5,269 nucleotides of DNA from Treponema sp. (GTDB lineage Bacteria > Spirochaetota > Spirochaetia > Treponematales > Breznakiellaceae). The stretch lies in assembly GCA_031267115.1 (NCBI GenBank), contig JAIRZS010000057.1, forward strand, positions 1 to 5,269, read 5' to 3'. Shown one piece after another: positions 4,801 through 5,269 of this stretch. The notes below the pieces were generated by a model. The model worked only from the letters and a program-made list of their open reading frames with translations, was not told where the DNA came from and made no database searches. Every line of letters starts with the position of its first letter. Within the stretch, counting starts at the first letter, position 1. Made by a program: the position numbers and the translations under genes.

Positions 4801-5269
4801 GCGCCTGGTTTGAAAAACAAATCTTCGGAAGCGGAAACAGCGCCGGCCGGGCCGGGCCGGTAACGATCATCGGTTCCGGAGGGAAGACCTCTCTTATATG
4901 GCATCTGGCCCGGCGCTTCGCGGAAAAACCCCGCGCCGTCCTTGTTACCCCAACAGCAAAAATGTTTCCCCCGGCAGAATCACTGCCGGGAGTTACCGTG
5001 AAAGGCATTTTGAACCCGGAAACCGGCAAGCTCGAAGCCCTGCCGCCGGGGGAGCTTGAAAAACTGCCGGCAGCCTACGATATTGTCCTCATCGAAGGGG
5101 ATGGTTCCCGGGGACTTCCCCTTAAAGGCTGGGCAGAGCATGAACCGGTAATCCCCCCGTTTACCGCGATCACCGTGGGCGTCCTTCCCCTTTGGCCTCT
5201 GGGCCGGCCGGTGTCGGAAGAAATAATCCACCGGCTTCCTGAATTCTGCGCCCTTACCGGCGCGGTTCC
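4788..5269 (+). CDS. yqeC: Selenium cofactor biosynthesis protein YqeC (3' end outside window)
   Basis: The frame is open from ATG 4788 to the window edge, giving 160 codons and no stop; family members are about 200-260 residues, so the C-terminus is missing because of the window boundary. A P-loop GSGGKTS sits at 29-35, followed by a VLVTPTAKM block (51-59) and the hallmark IEGDGSRGLPLK (102-113), then AEHEPVIPP (116-124). A later segment, LGRPVSEEIIHR, also matches family style. YqeC is a putative NTP-binding protein that co-occurs with selD, yedF, DUF3343 and yqeB in genomes using selenium in molybdenum hydroxylases; its biochemical action is not established. Two small departures from the usual pattern are EGDGS where I expect EADGS, and VTPT where most relatives have VTTT. 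The gene overlaps DUF3343 by 13 nt, with a weak GGAGAA 10-14 nt upstream, so it is likely coupled. The next gene is not visible. Confidence 0.88.
   Translation, partial: MESLSAWFEKQIFGSGNSAGRAGPVTIIGSGGKTSLIWHLARRFAEKPRAVLVTPTAKMFPPAESLPGVTVKGILNPETGKLEALPPGELEKLPAAYDIVLIEGDGSRGLPLKGWAEHEPVIPPFTAITVGVLPLWPLGRPVSEEIIHRLPEFCALTGAV

Noticed and set aside
4841..4860. GC-rich tandem CCGGG/GGCCGG repeats
   Set aside because: It encodes an Ala/Gly/Arg linker near the YqeC N-terminus; too short to be a meaningful repeat or an attachment site.
1..5269. CRISPR array, insertion sequence, tRNA or rRNA gene, riboswitch
   Set aside because: I found no repeat-spacer pattern, transposase-like ORF, cloverleaf or conserved RNA motif by eye; nearly all of the window is accounted for by protein genes.

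Overview
The window is a densely packed, GC-rich bacterial segment with every supported gene on the + strand. Its core (positions 2824-5269) is a selenium-metabolism cluster: selD (selenophosphate synthetase), yedF (TusA-like plus DsrE-like protein), a small DUF3343-type putative Se/S carrier, and the first 160 codons of yqeC, which runs off the right edge. Comparative genomics links this set to selenium-dependent molybdenum hydroxylases, where selenium serves as a labile cofactor. That is a different use from selenocysteine (selA/selB/selC) or selenouridine tRNA (selU/ybbB), and none of those genes is visible here. The set is typical of anaerobic Firmicutes, spirochaetes and related gut or sediment anaerobes. 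The protein style and the two SD-less, possibly leaderless starts make me lean towards a spirochaete such as a termite-gut Treponema, but I cannot confirm the taxon from this window.

Layout. Positions 1-90 hold no recognisable gene: a GC-rich stretch, a T-run and a possible promoter. Positions 91-294 encode a 67-residue five-cysteine protein whose stop overlaps (GTGA) the start of a large B12-binding-type radical SAM protein (291-2744). That enzyme has an unusual C-x4-C-x2-C cluster motif. Its last codons carry a perfect Shine-Dalgarno and ATG for a 30-codon ORF (2735-2827), whose stop overlaps (ATGA) the selD start. The same stretch contains a good sigma70-type promoter whose start site would fall on the selD ATG. 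After selD (ends 3873) comes a 63-bp AT-rich gap with a terminator-like hairpin and U-run, then yedF with its own strong SD. DUF3343 follows after 6 nt, and yqeC overlaps DUF3343 by 13 nt.

How the genes work together. SelD makes selenophosphate from selenide and ATP. YedF and the DUF3343 protein have conserved cysteines suited to carrying or relaying sulfur or selenium. YqeC is a P-loop protein thought to act in maturing the selenium-containing molybdenum hydroxylase. The two upstream genes form their own translationally coupled pair of unknown function. Their only visible link to the selenium genes is proximity and the possible bridging small ORF.

The most worthwhile leads are the SD-less, promoter-abutting starts at 91 and 2824, the small ORF between the radical SAM gene and selD, the non-canonical cluster motif, and the coupled cysteine-rich protein.
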